This document shows positions 7,977 through 16,303 of a stretch of 28,265 nucleotides of DNA, one piece after another (the stretch's first letter is position 1; each line of letters opens with the position of its first letter). Origin of the DNA: JADFRG01 sp048054495 (GTDB taxonomy: Bacteria; Chloroflexota; Anaerolineae; Anaerolineales; E44-bin32); assembly GCA_048054495.1 (NCBI GenBank), contig JBGMQN010000036.1, positions 1 to 28,265 on the forward strand, read 5' to 3'. A program made the position numbers and the translations under genes. The notes below the pieces were generated by a model that saw only the letters and a list, made by a program, of their open reading frames with translations, was not told the origin of the DNA and ran no database searches.

Positions 7977-8324
7977 ATGACTAACGAGCACGGAATGATC
8001 ACAATCTCCCCGAATGCCATCGCCTCGGTCGCGGCCAGGGCAGCATTGACCTCCTATGGCATCGTCGGCATGGCCTCGAAAAACCTCATGGTCGGACTGG
8101 CCAACGCCATCGCGCGCGATCCTCGCCATGGAGTCGAGGTCGCGGTCGGTGAGGATGGAATTGTAGTGGACCTCTACATCATCATCGAATACGGCACGCG
8201 CATCGCAACCGTTTCAACCAGCGTGGCCAATACAGTGCAGTATCAGGTAGAGAAGTCCATCGGGCTCCCGGTGGTGGCGGTCAACGTCCATGTGCAGGAT
8301 TTGAGGGTCAGCGATACAGATTGA
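7977..8324 (+). CDS. Asp23/Gls24 family (YloU-like) envelope stress protein
   Basis: A 115-residue member of the Asp23/Gls24 (DUF322) family, small proteins associated with the membrane or envelope; the molecular role is poorly defined. It opens with the typical ITISPNAIASVAARAA segment and continues through GIVGMA, then VEVAVGEDGIVVDLYIIIEYG and ends with VNVHVQDLR, matching the alternating strand/helix fold. The ATG at 7977 has no clear Shine-Dalgarno. TTGAAT (7964-7969) lies 7 nt upstream and could be a weak -10 for a leaderless transcript. An internal ATG at 7995 is an alternative start. Its stop codon abuts the fakA ATG, a pairing conserved in Firmicutes and Chloroflexota, so the two are translationally coupled. 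Confidence 0.9.
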   Translation: MTNEHGMITISPNAIASVAARAALTSYGIVGMASKNLMVGLANAIARDPRHGVEVAVGEDGIVVDLYIIIEYGTRIATVSTSVANTVQYQVEKSIGLPVVAVNVHVQDLRVSDTD

Positions 8325-10001
8325 ATGATTGAGCAAGGCACAAGAACCTGGCAACGGCTTGCACAGCGCTCTCGGTACGTCGACGCGCACAGGCTATTGC
8401 AGTTGACTGAAGCAGGAATGACCTGGTTGCGGACCAACCAGGAGACGGTCAACGCTCTCAATGTCTATCCAATACCCGACGGCGATACCGGCACCAACAT
8501 GCTGCTGACCATGGAGGCCGCCTGCAAAGAAGTAGAAAGCGCCGGAGGAGGCTCGATTGGAGAGGCCCTGCATGCACTGGCACACGGCGCTCAGATGGGA
8601 GCGCGGGGCAACTCGGGAGTGATTCTCTCTCAGCTGTGGCGGGGCTTCGCCCGCGCGCTCGACGGCGCGGACGAGATGGATGCTGCAGCATTCGCGGCGG
8701 GATTGGCTGCGGCGCGCGACACCGCCTATCGAGGCGTCGGGCAGCCCGTGGAAGGCACCATTTTGACCGTATCTACGGAGGTAGCCGCCGCCGCCGAGCA
8801 GGCCATTCAGGACGGGGCGACCTCAAACCTAGATATCCTGAAGCGTGTCGTCCAGGCCGCGGATGAGGCGGTTGAAAACACACCAAACTTGCTGGAGGTG
8901 CTCGCCAAGGCGGGCGTGGTGGATGCGGGGGGCAAGGGACTTTTCTTCATCCTGGAAGGTATGCTGCGCTCGGCGACCGGGCTGGATCTGGATGTCCCAT
9001 TGTTCACGATCGACGTCGATCCTCATCTTATGGAGCGGGTAGAAGGCGAGATTGAGGGTGGCCAGGACTGGGAAGTGGTCGTCGACTTCCGGCCCAATTC
9101 CGATTTCGAGCTGCGCCCCTTCACCGCCGGATTGGTCGATATGGGCACCTCCATCCAGATCGCGGAGGGCGACGGCTTGATGCGGATGCACATCCACGTC
9201 CCCGACCAATCCGAGTATGAACCCATCGAATACTGCAAAAAATCGGGCACGATTACAGAGGTGCATATCGAGAATCTGATGGATCAGCTAGTTCGGATCG
9301 AGCAGCACACAGGTTCTGAGCTCCAGCTGGCAGCGGTCAGCCCGGGTCAGGTTGCAGTTGTGGCCGTGGCCTCGGGCGCCGGTCTGGCCAAGATCATGGC
9401 CGAAATGGGCGCAGGCGCCATTATCGAGGGAGGGCAGACCATGAATCCGAGCGCGGAAGAGATCCTTTCCGCGGTCGAGGACCTGCCCACCGACCAGATC
9501 GTCGTGCTGCCGAACAACAAGAACGTCATCATGGCTGCCGAGCAGGCCGCCAAGTTGAGCAACAAGCAGGTTCTGGTGGTGCCAACTCGCTCCATGCCGC
9601 AGGGAATTGCGGCCATGTTTTGCCTTGATCCGAACCGGAATCTCAAAGAGACTGTCGACTCCATGAATTCCGCGCTCGGTGAGATCAAGACGGCGGAGCT
9701 GACGAGAGCCACGCGCAGTACTACGATCAATGGCATTCCCTGCATGGAAGGACAGATCATTGCGCTCTTGGATGACGAATTGGTCGCCGCAACGGAGGAT
9801 CTATTCGAAGCCGCACTGTTGGCTTTAGAAGAGGCCGAAGCCGACGCATCTGAGCTGATTACCCTCTACTGGGGCGCAGACTTGTCGGAAAGGGAGGCAC
9901 AGGAAATTGCGCAGACGATCGGCGAACGCTACCCTGAGCAGGAAGTCGAGCTCGTACATGGGGGCCAACCCCACTACGATTTGATCTTCTCTATCGAATG
10001 A
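8325..10001 (+). CDS. fakA: FakA-type fatty acid kinase (DAK2 / DhaL-like domain)
   Basis: Predicted kinase that phosphorylates acyl groups carried by a FakB/DegV protein, for uptake of external fatty acids into phospholipid. The 558-residue length fits the family. The N-terminal DhaL-like ATP domain contains ALNVYPIPDGDTGTNM with Asp52 and Asp54 as Mg ligands, GARGNSGVILSQLWRGF, and VDAGGKGLFFILEGM. The middle and C-terminal FakA domains (about 260-558) follow without breaks. The ATG at 8325 immediately follows the asp23 stop, and the last four bases overlap the degV start (ATGA at 9998-10001). This tight coupling with a DegV gene supports the FakA assignment rather than dihydroxyacetone kinase, whose DhaK partner is absent. 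Confidence 0.92.
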   Translation: MIEQGTRTWQRLAQRSRYVDAHRLLQLTEAGMTWLRTNQETVNALNVYPIPDGDTGTNMLLTMEAACKEVESAGGGSIGEALHALAHGAQMGARGNSGVILSQLWRGFARALDGADEMDAAAFAAGLAAARDTAYRGVGQPVEGTILTVSTEVAAAAEQAIQDGATSNLDILKRVVQAADEAVENTPNLLEVLAKAGVVDAGGKGLFFILEGMLRSATGLDLDVPLFTIDVDPHLMERVEGEIEGGQDWEVVVDFRPNSDFELRPFTAGLVDMGTSIQIAEGDGLMRMHIHVPDQSEYEPIEYCKKSGTITEVHIENLMDQLVRIEQHTGSELQLAAVSPGQVAVVAVASGAGLAKIMAEMGAGAIIEGGQTMNPSAEEILSAVEDLPTDQIVVLPNNKNVIMAAEQAAKLSNKQVLVVPTRSMPQGIAAMFCLDPNRNLKETVDSMNSALGEIKTAELTRATRSTTINGIPCMEGQIIALLDDELVAATEDLFEAALLALEEAEADASELITLYWGADLSEREAQEIAQTIGERYPEQEVELVHGGQPHYDLIFSIE

Positions 10002-10858
10002 CCATTCACATTGTGACGGATAGCTCCGTCCGCTTCCTCGACCTGGAGAACAGTCATCACGACCTGATCAGTCTGGTTCCTACGACGGTGCGGTTTGAGG
10101 ACCAAGCCGTAGAAGACCGTCCCGACCTGCTTCTGGGCGAGGTTCGAAGCCGCTTCGAGGCCGATCCCGGAAAGGCGTACGCAGATCCCCCGAGCGTAGA
10201 GCAATTGGTTTCGGTCTATTCTCGGCTGCAGGATGAAACCGATGAGATCGTGTCCATCCATACCTCGGTGGGGATCAACGCCACCTATCGAAACGCGGTC
10301 AAAGCCAGCGAAGGCTTTCGCGGCCGCTGCGACATACAAGTCATCGACTCCACCAGCCTTTCTGCCGGGCTCGGCATGCTTGTCAGCCGCGCGGCGGCGG
10401 CGGCCGAAGCCGGCAGTTCACTGGAAGATGTGGTGCGAGTGGTGCGGGGCATCATCCCCCGGCTCTACGTCGTCTTCTTCCTGGATGATCTGGCTTACCT
10501 GGAGCGGAACGGCCTGGTCAGCCGATCGCAGGCGATCCTTGGCAATATGCTCCATATCTTTCCCTTTCTAACGGTCGAGCATGGTCGCCTGATTCCGATG
10601 GAAAAGGTTCGCACCCGAATTCGGGCCCAAGAAAAGCTGATCGAGTTTGTTACGGAATTCTCGGACATCGAGCACCTGGGAATCCTTCACAGCACTACCG
10701 AGCCAGACGAGGAAGCACTATCGGTTGCCGAGCGGCTGGAAGCCCTGTATCCTGACACTCCCATCAGCTACGTCAACTACGGACCTGCATTGGCCACCTA
10801 TGTGGGGCTAAATGGCCTCGGCCTGGTGGTCCTGGAGAGTGAGGAGGAGGCACTCTAA
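9998..10858 (+). CDS. DegV family protein (FakB-like), divergent ligand site
   Basis: A 286-residue DegV-fold protein, a family that binds a fatty acid between two lobes and presents it to FakA. It begins MTIHIVTDSS as usual and keeps the family outline: HTSVGINATY, VIDSTSLSAGLGM, FFLDDLAYLERNG, ILGNMLHIFPFL and a C-terminal GLGLVVLE. From memory of Staphylococcus aureus FakB, the ligand-contact positions differ. TSQP is ADPP, SSGLSGTY is TSVGINATY, the Arg of GGRIS is Leu (NGLVS), and the His of SAHTG is Tyr (ATYVG). It may therefore bind another acyl compound. It overlaps fakA by 4 bp and is followed by recG after 4 bp, in one transcription unit. Confidence 0.88.
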   Translation: MTIHIVTDSSVRFLDLENSHHDLISLVPTTVRFEDQAVEDRPDLLLGEVRSRFEADPGKAYADPPSVEQLVSVYSRLQDETDEIVSIHTSVGINATYRNAVKASEGFRGRCDIQVIDSTSLSAGLGMLVSRAAAAAEAGSSLEDVVRVVRGIIPRLYVVFFLDDLAYLERNGLVSRSQAILGNMLHIFPFLTVEHGRLIPMEKVRTRIRAQEKLIEFVTEFSDIEHLGILHSTTEPDEEALSVAERLEALYPDTPISYVNYGPALATYVGLNGLGLVVLESEEEAL

Positions 10859-10862
10859 CGCC

Positions 10863-13424
10863 TTGAATTCCGCCATTCAAAAGCTAGCCAATTACCTGAC
10901 GCTCGAAGCAGAGCGTGGCTTCGACAACGGCGCGGTGGTTGGAGGGCTCGACAGAATGTTGGACCCCTGGGAAGAAGAGGCGCGGGATTCTGGTGTACCA
11001 CCAGAATTGGCAAAGGTTGTGGTTGCCAGACTGCGTGACTATCCTCGGCTGTCGGCTAAGTCCAGAGAAGAGACACTGCGGGGCCTGTGGAATCGGCTAC
11101 GCGCTGAGTATCCGGAGCTAACATCACCCCCTGGCAAGTCTGAGGGAGCGGGTACCGAGCCTGTGGGGCAGGGACGCTCCCAGGCGGAGGCAAGTCCCGA
11201 GATCCCGCAGGAGCAGGCGAGCTTGGTTAGCTCGGACTCAGTTCAGACCGAAGGAAGCATGGCAGGGAATGGGCCCGAACGGATTGAAGCCGGTACCTCA
11301 GGAATTGCCGCCGAAAAGCCCGCCTCGAGCGCAGCCAAAGCGCCAAAATCTTCGAGTGCGGCTCCGCCCGCCGAACCCGCGGCGCTCGACTCCCCTCTCA
11401 TTGCAGTGCCGGGCATTGGCCCGAAATCAGCTAAGACTCTCAAGAAGCTTGGCCTGGAGACACTGGAGGATTTGCTTTGGCACCTCCCCCGACGCTACGA
11501 CGACTACTCGCAATTGAAGACGATCAACCGGCTGGAGCTCGGTGAGGAGGTCACGATCATCGGGACCGTGGAGGAGATCTCGGTTCGCCCCGTCCGCGGG
11601 GGCAAACTCAAGCTGGTGGAGGCCACCGTCAGCGATGGAACCGGATCGATTGGGGTGACCTGGTTCAACCAGACCTGGATTGCCAACCGCCTCAAGGTTG
11701 GCAGACCGGTCGTGCTCTCCGGCGGAATCGAGCAGTATTTGGGCAAGCTCACCATGAACGGCCCCGAGTGGGAACCGCTGGAGCGAAAGCAGGTCCATAC
11801 CAATCGCATCGTTCCGGTCTATCCGCTCACGGCGGGGGTGACAGCAAAGTGGCTGCGCAGGGTGATCAATTCGGTCGTCCAAAGTCATGCGGAGCGCGTG
11901 CCCGATCCGCTGCCTCCCGCAGTTGTAGCTGAAGCCGACCTGATGCCGTTCGGATCGGCATTCCACCAGGTCCATTTTCCAGACAGCTGGGATCAGCTCA
12001 AACTCGCACAATACCGCCTGGCATTCAACGAAATGCTCTTCCTGCAGCTCGGCGTCATGCGTCAGAAACGCGGATGGCAAGAGCTCGAGACCGAGCCTAT
12101 TGAAGTTCAGGACGAATGGATGGACCGTTTCCTGGCCGGTCTTCCCTATCAGCTGACCGGCGCCCAGGGCAAGGCGCTCTCTGAAGTGCGTGCCGATCTC
12201 GCACGCCCGGTCGCCATGAACCGATTAATTGAAGGAGATGTCGGTTCCGGCAAGACGGTGATTGCTGCGGCCGCCATCGGCATGGCAGCAAGCGCGGGGA
12301 TGCAATCCGCCGTGATGGCTCCCACCAGCATTCTGGCGGAGCAGCACTATGCGACATTTATTGAGTACCTGCCTGAGTCGTCGATCCGGCTGCTGTTGGG
12401 ATCGACACCGGAGGCGGAAAAGGTAGAAATCAGGGAAGGCCTCGGCCGGGGGGAGATCCAGCTCGTTGTTGGCACACACGCGCTGCTCGAGGACCCGGTA
12501 GGATTCAAGAAGCTCGGACTGGCTATTATCGATGAACAGCACCGCTTTGGGGTAGCCCAGCGGGCCGCGCTGCGCAGCAAGGGAGTGAACCCCAACTTGA
12601 TCGTGATGACTGCCACTCCCATCCCACGCTCCCTGGCGCTCACGATCTACGGAGATCTCGACCTCACGATCGTGGATGAGATGCCTCCCGGTAGACTACC
12701 GGTCGAAACTCGTGTTTTCCGCCCCATTGAACGGGCCCGCGCGCACACCTTCATCCGCGGCCAACTCGAAGCCGGCCATCAGGCGTTCATAATCTATCCC
12801 CTGGTGGAGGGCTCGGACAAGGTTCAGGCGAAGGCGGCGGTCGACGAGCACGAGCGCCTGCAGAAAAACGCCTTTCCAGAGTATCGATTGGGTCTGCTGC
12901 ATGGACGACTCAAGCCGGATGAGAAAGAACGTGTGATGAGCGCTTTTCGGCAAGGCGAGTACGATGTGCTCATATCTACATCAGTGGTCGAAGTAGGCAT
13001 GAACGTTCCCAACGCCACCGTGATCCTTATCGAAGGAGCCGACCGCTTCGGACTTTCGCAGCTGCATCAATTCCGCGGCAGGGTCACGCGGAGCAATCAT
13101 CAATCCTATTGTCTCTTGATCCCGACCAGCGATCGCGAGCGCGAAAACGAGCGACTGATGGCGATGGAAGAGACCTCGGACGGATTCGAACTCGCGGATA
13201 GGGACCTGAAGCAACGCGGACCTGGCGACTTTCTTGGAACACGGCAATCTGGATTCCTCGAGCTGCGCGCGGCGCGCCTTACCGATCTGCAGATGATCGA
13301 GAAGGCGCGCAGCCAGGCCACGCGTCTATTTGAAGAAGACCCCAATCTGGAGGCGCCGCAACATCAGGCGCTTGCCACGGCAGTGGATCGTTTCTGGACC
13401 AATGGAAAGGGAGAGATTAGCTGA
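10863..13424 (+). CDS. recG: ATP-dependent DNA helicase RecG with extended N-terminus
   Basis: Superfamily 2 helicase that remodels stalled replication forks and branched recombination intermediates. Of 853 residues, 1-85 form an extra helical domain (starting NSAIQKLANYLTLEAERG), followed by about 90 disordered Ser/Pro/Ala/Glu-rich residues. Residues about 178-205 are a helix-hairpin-helix-like segment (VPGIGPKSAKTLKKLG), followed by the OB wedge. The motor begins with Walker A GDVGSGKT at about 459-466, DEQHRFG near 557, TATPIPRSL, and a helicase C domain with GRVTR. The TTG at 10863 is chosen because GGAGGAGG lies 12 nt upstream and it leaves degV intact. An ATG at 10812 would overlap degV by 47 nt. 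The stop overlaps the coaD ATG by one base. rsmD, often found between recG and coaD, is absent. Confidence 0.95.
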   Translation: MNSAIQKLANYLTLEAERGFDNGAVVGGLDRMLDPWEEEARDSGVPPELAKVVVARLRDYPRLSAKSREETLRGLWNRLRAEYPELTSPPGKSEGAGTEPVGQGRSQAEASPEIPQEQASLVSSDSVQTEGSMAGNGPERIEAGTSGIAAEKPASSAAKAPKSSSAAPPAEPAALDSPLIAVPGIGPKSAKTLKKLGLETLEDLLWHLPRRYDDYSQLKTINRLELGEEVTIIGTVEEISVRPVRGGKLKLVEATVSDGTGSIGVTWFNQTWIANRLKVGRPVVLSGGIEQYLGKLTMNGPEWEPLERKQVHTNRIVPVYPLTAGVTAKWLRRVINSVVQSHAERVPDPLPPAVVAEADLMPFGSAFHQVHFPDSWDQLKLAQYRLAFNEMLFLQLGVMRQKRGWQELETEPIEVQDEWMDRFLAGLPYQLTGAQGKALSEVRADLARPVAMNRLIEGDVGSGKTVIAAAAIGMAASAGMQSAVMAPTSILAEQHYATFIEYLPESSIRLLLGSTPEAEKVEIREGLGRGEIQLVVGTHALLEDPVGFKKLGLAIIDEQHRFGVAQRAALRSKGVNPNLIVMTATPIPRSLALTIYGDLDLTIVDEMPPGRLPVETRVFRPIERARAHTFIRGQLEAGHQAFIIYPLVEGSDKVQAKAAVDEHERLQKNAFPEYRLGLLHGRLKPDEKERVMSAFRQGEYDVLISTSVVEVGMNVPNATVILIEGADRFGLSQLHQFRGRVTRSNHQSYCLLIPTSDRERENERLMAMEETSDGFELADRDLKQRGPGDFLGTRQSGFLELRAARLTDLQMIEKARSQATRLFEEDPNLEAPQHQALATAVDRFWTNGKGEIS

Positions 13425-13942
13425 TGATTCGAGCCGTGTTCCCGGGGACCTTTGATCCCATTCACTACGGACACATTGACATTGCCCACAGGGCAGCCCT
13501 GGTTTTCGATGAGCTGATCGTGGCCGTATACGACCGGCCGCTCAAAAGCCTGTTATTTTCCCCAGAGCAACGGCTGGAGCTCGTTCAACAGGCCTTTGCA
13601 AAGGACGAGGGAATTCGAATCTCGATGTTCAGCGGCCTGATCGTGGAGTACTGCCGTGAGGTAGAGGCACAGGTCATCGTGCGTGGCCTGCGGGTCTTCT
13701 CTGACTTTGAGCACGAATTCCGAATGGCGCTGGCCAATCGCCGGCTCGCACCCGAAGTTGAGGTGGTGGCATTCATAACGCATGAGGAACACAGTTTCTT
13801 GACCGGATCCACCGTGCGCGAGATCGCCTCCCTGGAGGGGGATGTAAGCAGCATGGTGCCGGGGCATGTGTTGGCGGCGCTTGAGCGCCAGTTCAAGGTG
13901 GTTGGGAACGACGCGGTTGACATGACTTCGTTGAGAGACTAG
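13424..13942 (+). CDS. coaD: Phosphopantetheine adenylyltransferase
   Basis: Catalyses the penultimate step of coenzyme A synthesis, joining 4'-phosphopantetheine and ATP to dephospho-CoA. The 172-residue protein has the nucleotidyltransferase motif GTFDPIHYGH (HxGH, His14 and His17), Lys41 in YDRPLK, RGLRVFSDFEHEF (Arg87 and Arg90) and STVREIA near 129-135. Length is slightly above the usual 160 because of a 15-residue polar C-terminal tail. Its ATG shares an A with the recG stop (TGATG at 13422-13426), so it is translationally coupled. It ends the asp23-fakA-degV-recG-coaD run, and a separate promoter follows. Confidence 0.96.
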   Translation: MIRAVFPGTFDPIHYGHIDIAHRAALVFDELIVAVYDRPLKSLLFSPEQRLELVQQAFAKDEGIRISMFSGLIVEYCREVEAQVIVRGLRVFSDFEHEFRMALANRRLAPEVEVVAFITHEEHSFLTGSTVREIASLEGDVSSMVPGHVLAALERQFKVVGNDAVDMTSLRD

Positions 13943-13957
13943 CGGGCACCCCCCTAT

Positions 13958-13986
13958 TTGACCAGATTCCCAGTTAGGTGTAATCT
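13958..13986 (+). promoter_or_regulatory. Sigma-70-type promoter of the SepIVA-like gene
   Basis: TTGACC (13958-13963), a 17-nt spacer ending in TG, and TAATCT (13981-13986) lie between coaD and the coiled-coil gene. The predicted start near 13993 leaves a leader of about 30 nt carrying GGAGG at 14011-14015. Confidence 0.7.
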
Positions 13987-14022
13987 TCCGCAGATTTATC
14001 AAACTTGGCCGGAGGCCTTGTA

Positions 14023-14508
14023 ATGGACATTCTCCACCTCGTGGACCGACTAGAAGAGCTCTTCAATGAGAGCCGGCCCATCCCGCTCACCCACAGCGTA
14101 GTGGTTGACGAGGATCGTGTGCTTGAGATTATCGACCAGATGCGCATCTCGATCCCGGATGAGGTAAAGAAATCACAGCAGGTCTTGGCGCAGCGCGATC
14201 GGGTGATGGCGCAGGCGCAGGAAGAGGCCAATCGCACGCTCTCACTTGCGAAACGCCGTGGCGAGGAATCGCTTTCACGGGATTCCGTCGTGGAAGCCGC
14301 ACATGAACGGGCGGAGCAGATCTTGGACCAGGCCCGAGCCGACGCAGAAGCTATGCGCTCAAAAGCGGATGAATACAGCGTCGAATCGCTCGCCGCGCTG
14401 GAGGACGAGCTCACTCGATTGCTCAATCAGACCCGCAACGGAATTGCGAAGCTCAGCGCCGAACGACAGCGCATCATGGAATCTCCGGAATTGGTCAGAG
14501 AGGCCTAA
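14023..14508 (+). CDS. SepIVA/DivIVA-like coiled-coil protein
   Basis: A 161-residue cytosolic protein with no enzyme motif. An N-terminal segment (MDILHLVDRLEELFNESRPI, 1-20) is followed by SVVVDEDRVLEIIDQMR and then a long, Ala/Glu/Arg-rich coiled coil from about residue 50 to 155. Proteins of this kind are often labelled V-type ATPase subunit or DivIVA-like. In actinobacteria a gene of this pattern follows coaD in the rpmB-recG-coaD neighbourhood, and the mycobacterial relative SepIVA is a division/elongation factor. That link rests on architecture and synteny recalled from memory, not on alignment. The ATG at 14023 is favoured over a TTG at 14005 because GGAGG ends 7 nt before it. It has its own promoter and terminator. 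Confidence 0.75.
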   Translation: MDILHLVDRLEELFNESRPIPLTHSVVVDEDRVLEIIDQMRISIPDEVKKSQQVLAQRDRVMAQAQEEANRTLSLAKRRGEESLSRDSVVEAAHERAEQILDQARADAEAMRSKADEYSVESLAALEDELTRLLNQTRNGIAKLSAERQRIMESPELVREA

Positions 14509-14524
14509 CCACTCTCAAGGAAGG

Positions 14525-14558
14525 ATCGCCCCCTCCATCTAGAGGGGGCGATTTTCAT
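14525..14558 (+). terminator. Strong intrinsic terminator after the SepIVA-like gene
   Basis: A perfect 11-bp stem (atcgccccctc 14525-14535 with gagggggcgat 14542-14552), a 6-nt loop and a trailing ttttcattt. It lies between convergent genes and can also fold in pyrG transcripts, but the T-tract favours the plus strand. Confidence 0.9.
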
Positions 14559-14566
14559 TTAAAAGA

Positions 14567-16213
14567 CTAGTTCACTGATGTGGATCTGGCGGGAGCTTCC
14601 TGCTCCTGAGTCTGTTGCCGCCTACTGGCGGCTTGAATAAGCCCTGCAAAGAGCGGGTGTGGCCGGTTCGGCCGGGAGAGAAACTCGGGATGGAATTGGC
14701 TGCCGATCATGAAGGGATGATCGCTCAGCTCGGCGACTTCTACCAGCCGGCCATCCGGTGAGAGTCCGGAATACACCATCCCATGTTCGGCCAGGATCTC
14801 GCGATATGTGTTGTTGAACTCATAGCGGTGACGATGACGTTCGTCGACCGAGGCGGTTTGGTAGGCGCCCTCCGCAAGCGTGCCCGCGACAAAGTTGCAG
14901 GGATAGAGCCCCAATCGCATGGTGCCACCCATATCCCCTATTCCACGTTGCTCCGGAAGCAGATCGATCACCGGATGTGGGGTGCTTCGATCGAATTCCG
15001 TCGAATTCGCATCTTCGCTTCCAAGCACATGCCGCCCGAATTCGATCACCATTACCTGCATTCCCAGGCACAATCCCAGATAGGGAATCCGATTTTCTCG
15101 CGCGTAGCGCGCGGCGGCTATCTTTCCTTCTATGCCCCTCGAACCGAATCCGCCGGGGACAATGATTCCGTCCGCCCGTTCGAGATCCTCCCAGCCCCTG
15201 CCTTTCTCCAGCTCGGCCGCGTGCAGCCAAAGGATTTCCGCTTCGACTCCGCCGGCCAGCGACGCATGCCGGACGGCTTCGCGCACGCTCATGTAGGCAT
15301 CTTGCAGCTCCACATACTTGCCCACGAGCGCGATGCTGATCTTTGGACGCTGCTCCCGTTCCCGCGCGATCAAATCCTCCCACTCGGACCAGTCCGGTGA
15401 TTGAGTTGGGCTGAGACCCAGGCGATTCATAATATGGTCCCCCAGGCCCTCCGCTTCCAGCAACAATGGGACTTCGTAGAGGCTGCTGGTCGTCGTGAGC
15501 GGAATCACACCCTTCGGTTCGACGTCACAAAACAGCGCAATCTTTTCTCGCAGGCTCTCCCCTACCGGGTGATCCGAGCGAGCGATGATCACGTCCGGTG
15601 AGATGCCGATCCCTCTGAGCTCGCGCACCGAATGTTGCGTAGGCTTGGTTTTCAGCTCACCCGTCGCGCCAATATATGGCAGCCAGGTTACGTGCACGAA
15701 CAGCGCGTTCTCCCGCCCAATATCCGATCTTATCTGCCGGAGAGCCTCTAAAAAGGGCAGCGATTCGATGTCACCGACCGTTCCCCCGACCTCGCAGATC
15801 ACGACGTCGGCCTCCGTCACTTGATGAACCTCGTGGATGCGGTTCTTGATTTCGTTCGTGATGTGGGGAATGACCTGGATGGTGCCCCCAAGGAAGTCTC
15901 CGCGACGCTCCTGAGCAATGACATTGGAGTAGATTTGGCCGGTGGTCAGATTGCAGACTCTGCTGAGGCTTGTATCGATGAAGCGCTCATAATGACCCAG
16001 GTCCAAATCCGTCTCCGATCCGTCATCCAGCACGAAGACCTCCCCGTGCTGATAGGGGCTCATGGTCCCCGGATCGACATTGATATAGGGATCCAGCTTT
16101 TGAATGGAAACCTTAAGGCCGCGTTCCTTGAGCAGCTTTCCAATTGCGGCTGCGGTCACTCCTTTGCCCACCGTGCTGACAACTCCACCGGTCAAGAAAA
16201 CGTATTTGGTCAT
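14567..16213 (-). CDS. pyrG: CTP synthase
   Basis: Aminates UTP to CTP using glutamine and ATP. The 548-residue protein has the synthase domain starting MTKYVFLTGGVVSTVGKG (P-loop form GGVVSTVGKG where GGVVSSLGKG is usual), KLDPYINVDPGTMSPYQHGEV and the CTP/UTP site. The glutaminase domain has the nucleophile Cys382 in GLCLGMQ and the pair His508 and Glu510 in FHPEF. The ATG at 16213 has ggggaagggtg just upstream. It is the last gene of the minus-strand run. A 13-bp hairpin lies 23 nt before the start codon. Confidence 0.97.
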   Translation of the reverse strand: MTKYVFLTGGVVSTVGKGVTAAAIGKLLKERGLKVSIQKLDPYINVDPGTMSPYQHGEVFVLDDGSETDLDLGHYERFIDTSLSRVCNLTTGQIYSNVIAQERRGDFLGGTIQVIPHITNEIKNRIHEVHQVTEADVVICEVGGTVGDIESLPFLEALRQIRSDIGRENALFVHVTWLPYIGATGELKTKPTQHSVRELRGIGISPDVIIARSDHPVGESLREKIALFCDVEPKGVIPLTTTSSLYEVPLLLEAEGLGDHIMNRLGLSPTQSPDWSEWEDLIAREREQRPKISIALVGKYVELQDAYMSVREAVRHASLAGGVEAEILWLHAAELEKGRGWEDLERADGIIVPGGFGSRGIEGKIAAARYARENRIPYLGLCLGMQVMVIEFGRHVLGSEDANSTEFDRSTPHPVIDLLPEQRGIGDMGGTMRLGLYPCNFVAGTLAEGAYQTASVDERHRHRYEFNNTYREILAEHGMVYSGLSPDGRLVEVAELSDHPFMIGSQFHPEFLSRPNRPHPLFAGLIQAASRRQQTQEQEAPARSTSVN

Positions 16214-16236
16214 TTCACCCTTCCCCTGTAAAGAGC

Positions 16237-16265
16237 GGTGGGGAGGCTAAGTTAGCCTCCCCACC
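16237..16265 (-). terminator. Long perfect hairpin between the roadblock gene and pyrG
   Basis: A perfect 13-bp stem (ggtggggaggcta 16237-16249 with tagcctccccacc 16253-16265) with a 3-nt loop. Read on the minus strand it follows the roadblock gene and stands 23 nt before the pyrG ATG. It is followed by gctctttac, a poor U-tract. It may end the upstream operon or act as a pyrG leader attenuator. A perfect 14-bp palindrome (tgggcagctgccca, 16286-16299) lies just upstream of it. Confidence 0.55.
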
Positions 16266-16303
16266 CTGTTTCGGTAAGTGATTTGTGGGCAGCTGCCCAA
16301 CCC

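Noticed and set aside
10812..10862. Upstream ATG start for recG
   Set aside because: It would overlap degV by 47 bp and has no ribosome binding site, while TTG 10863 follows GGAGGAGG and matches the start of the helical domain.
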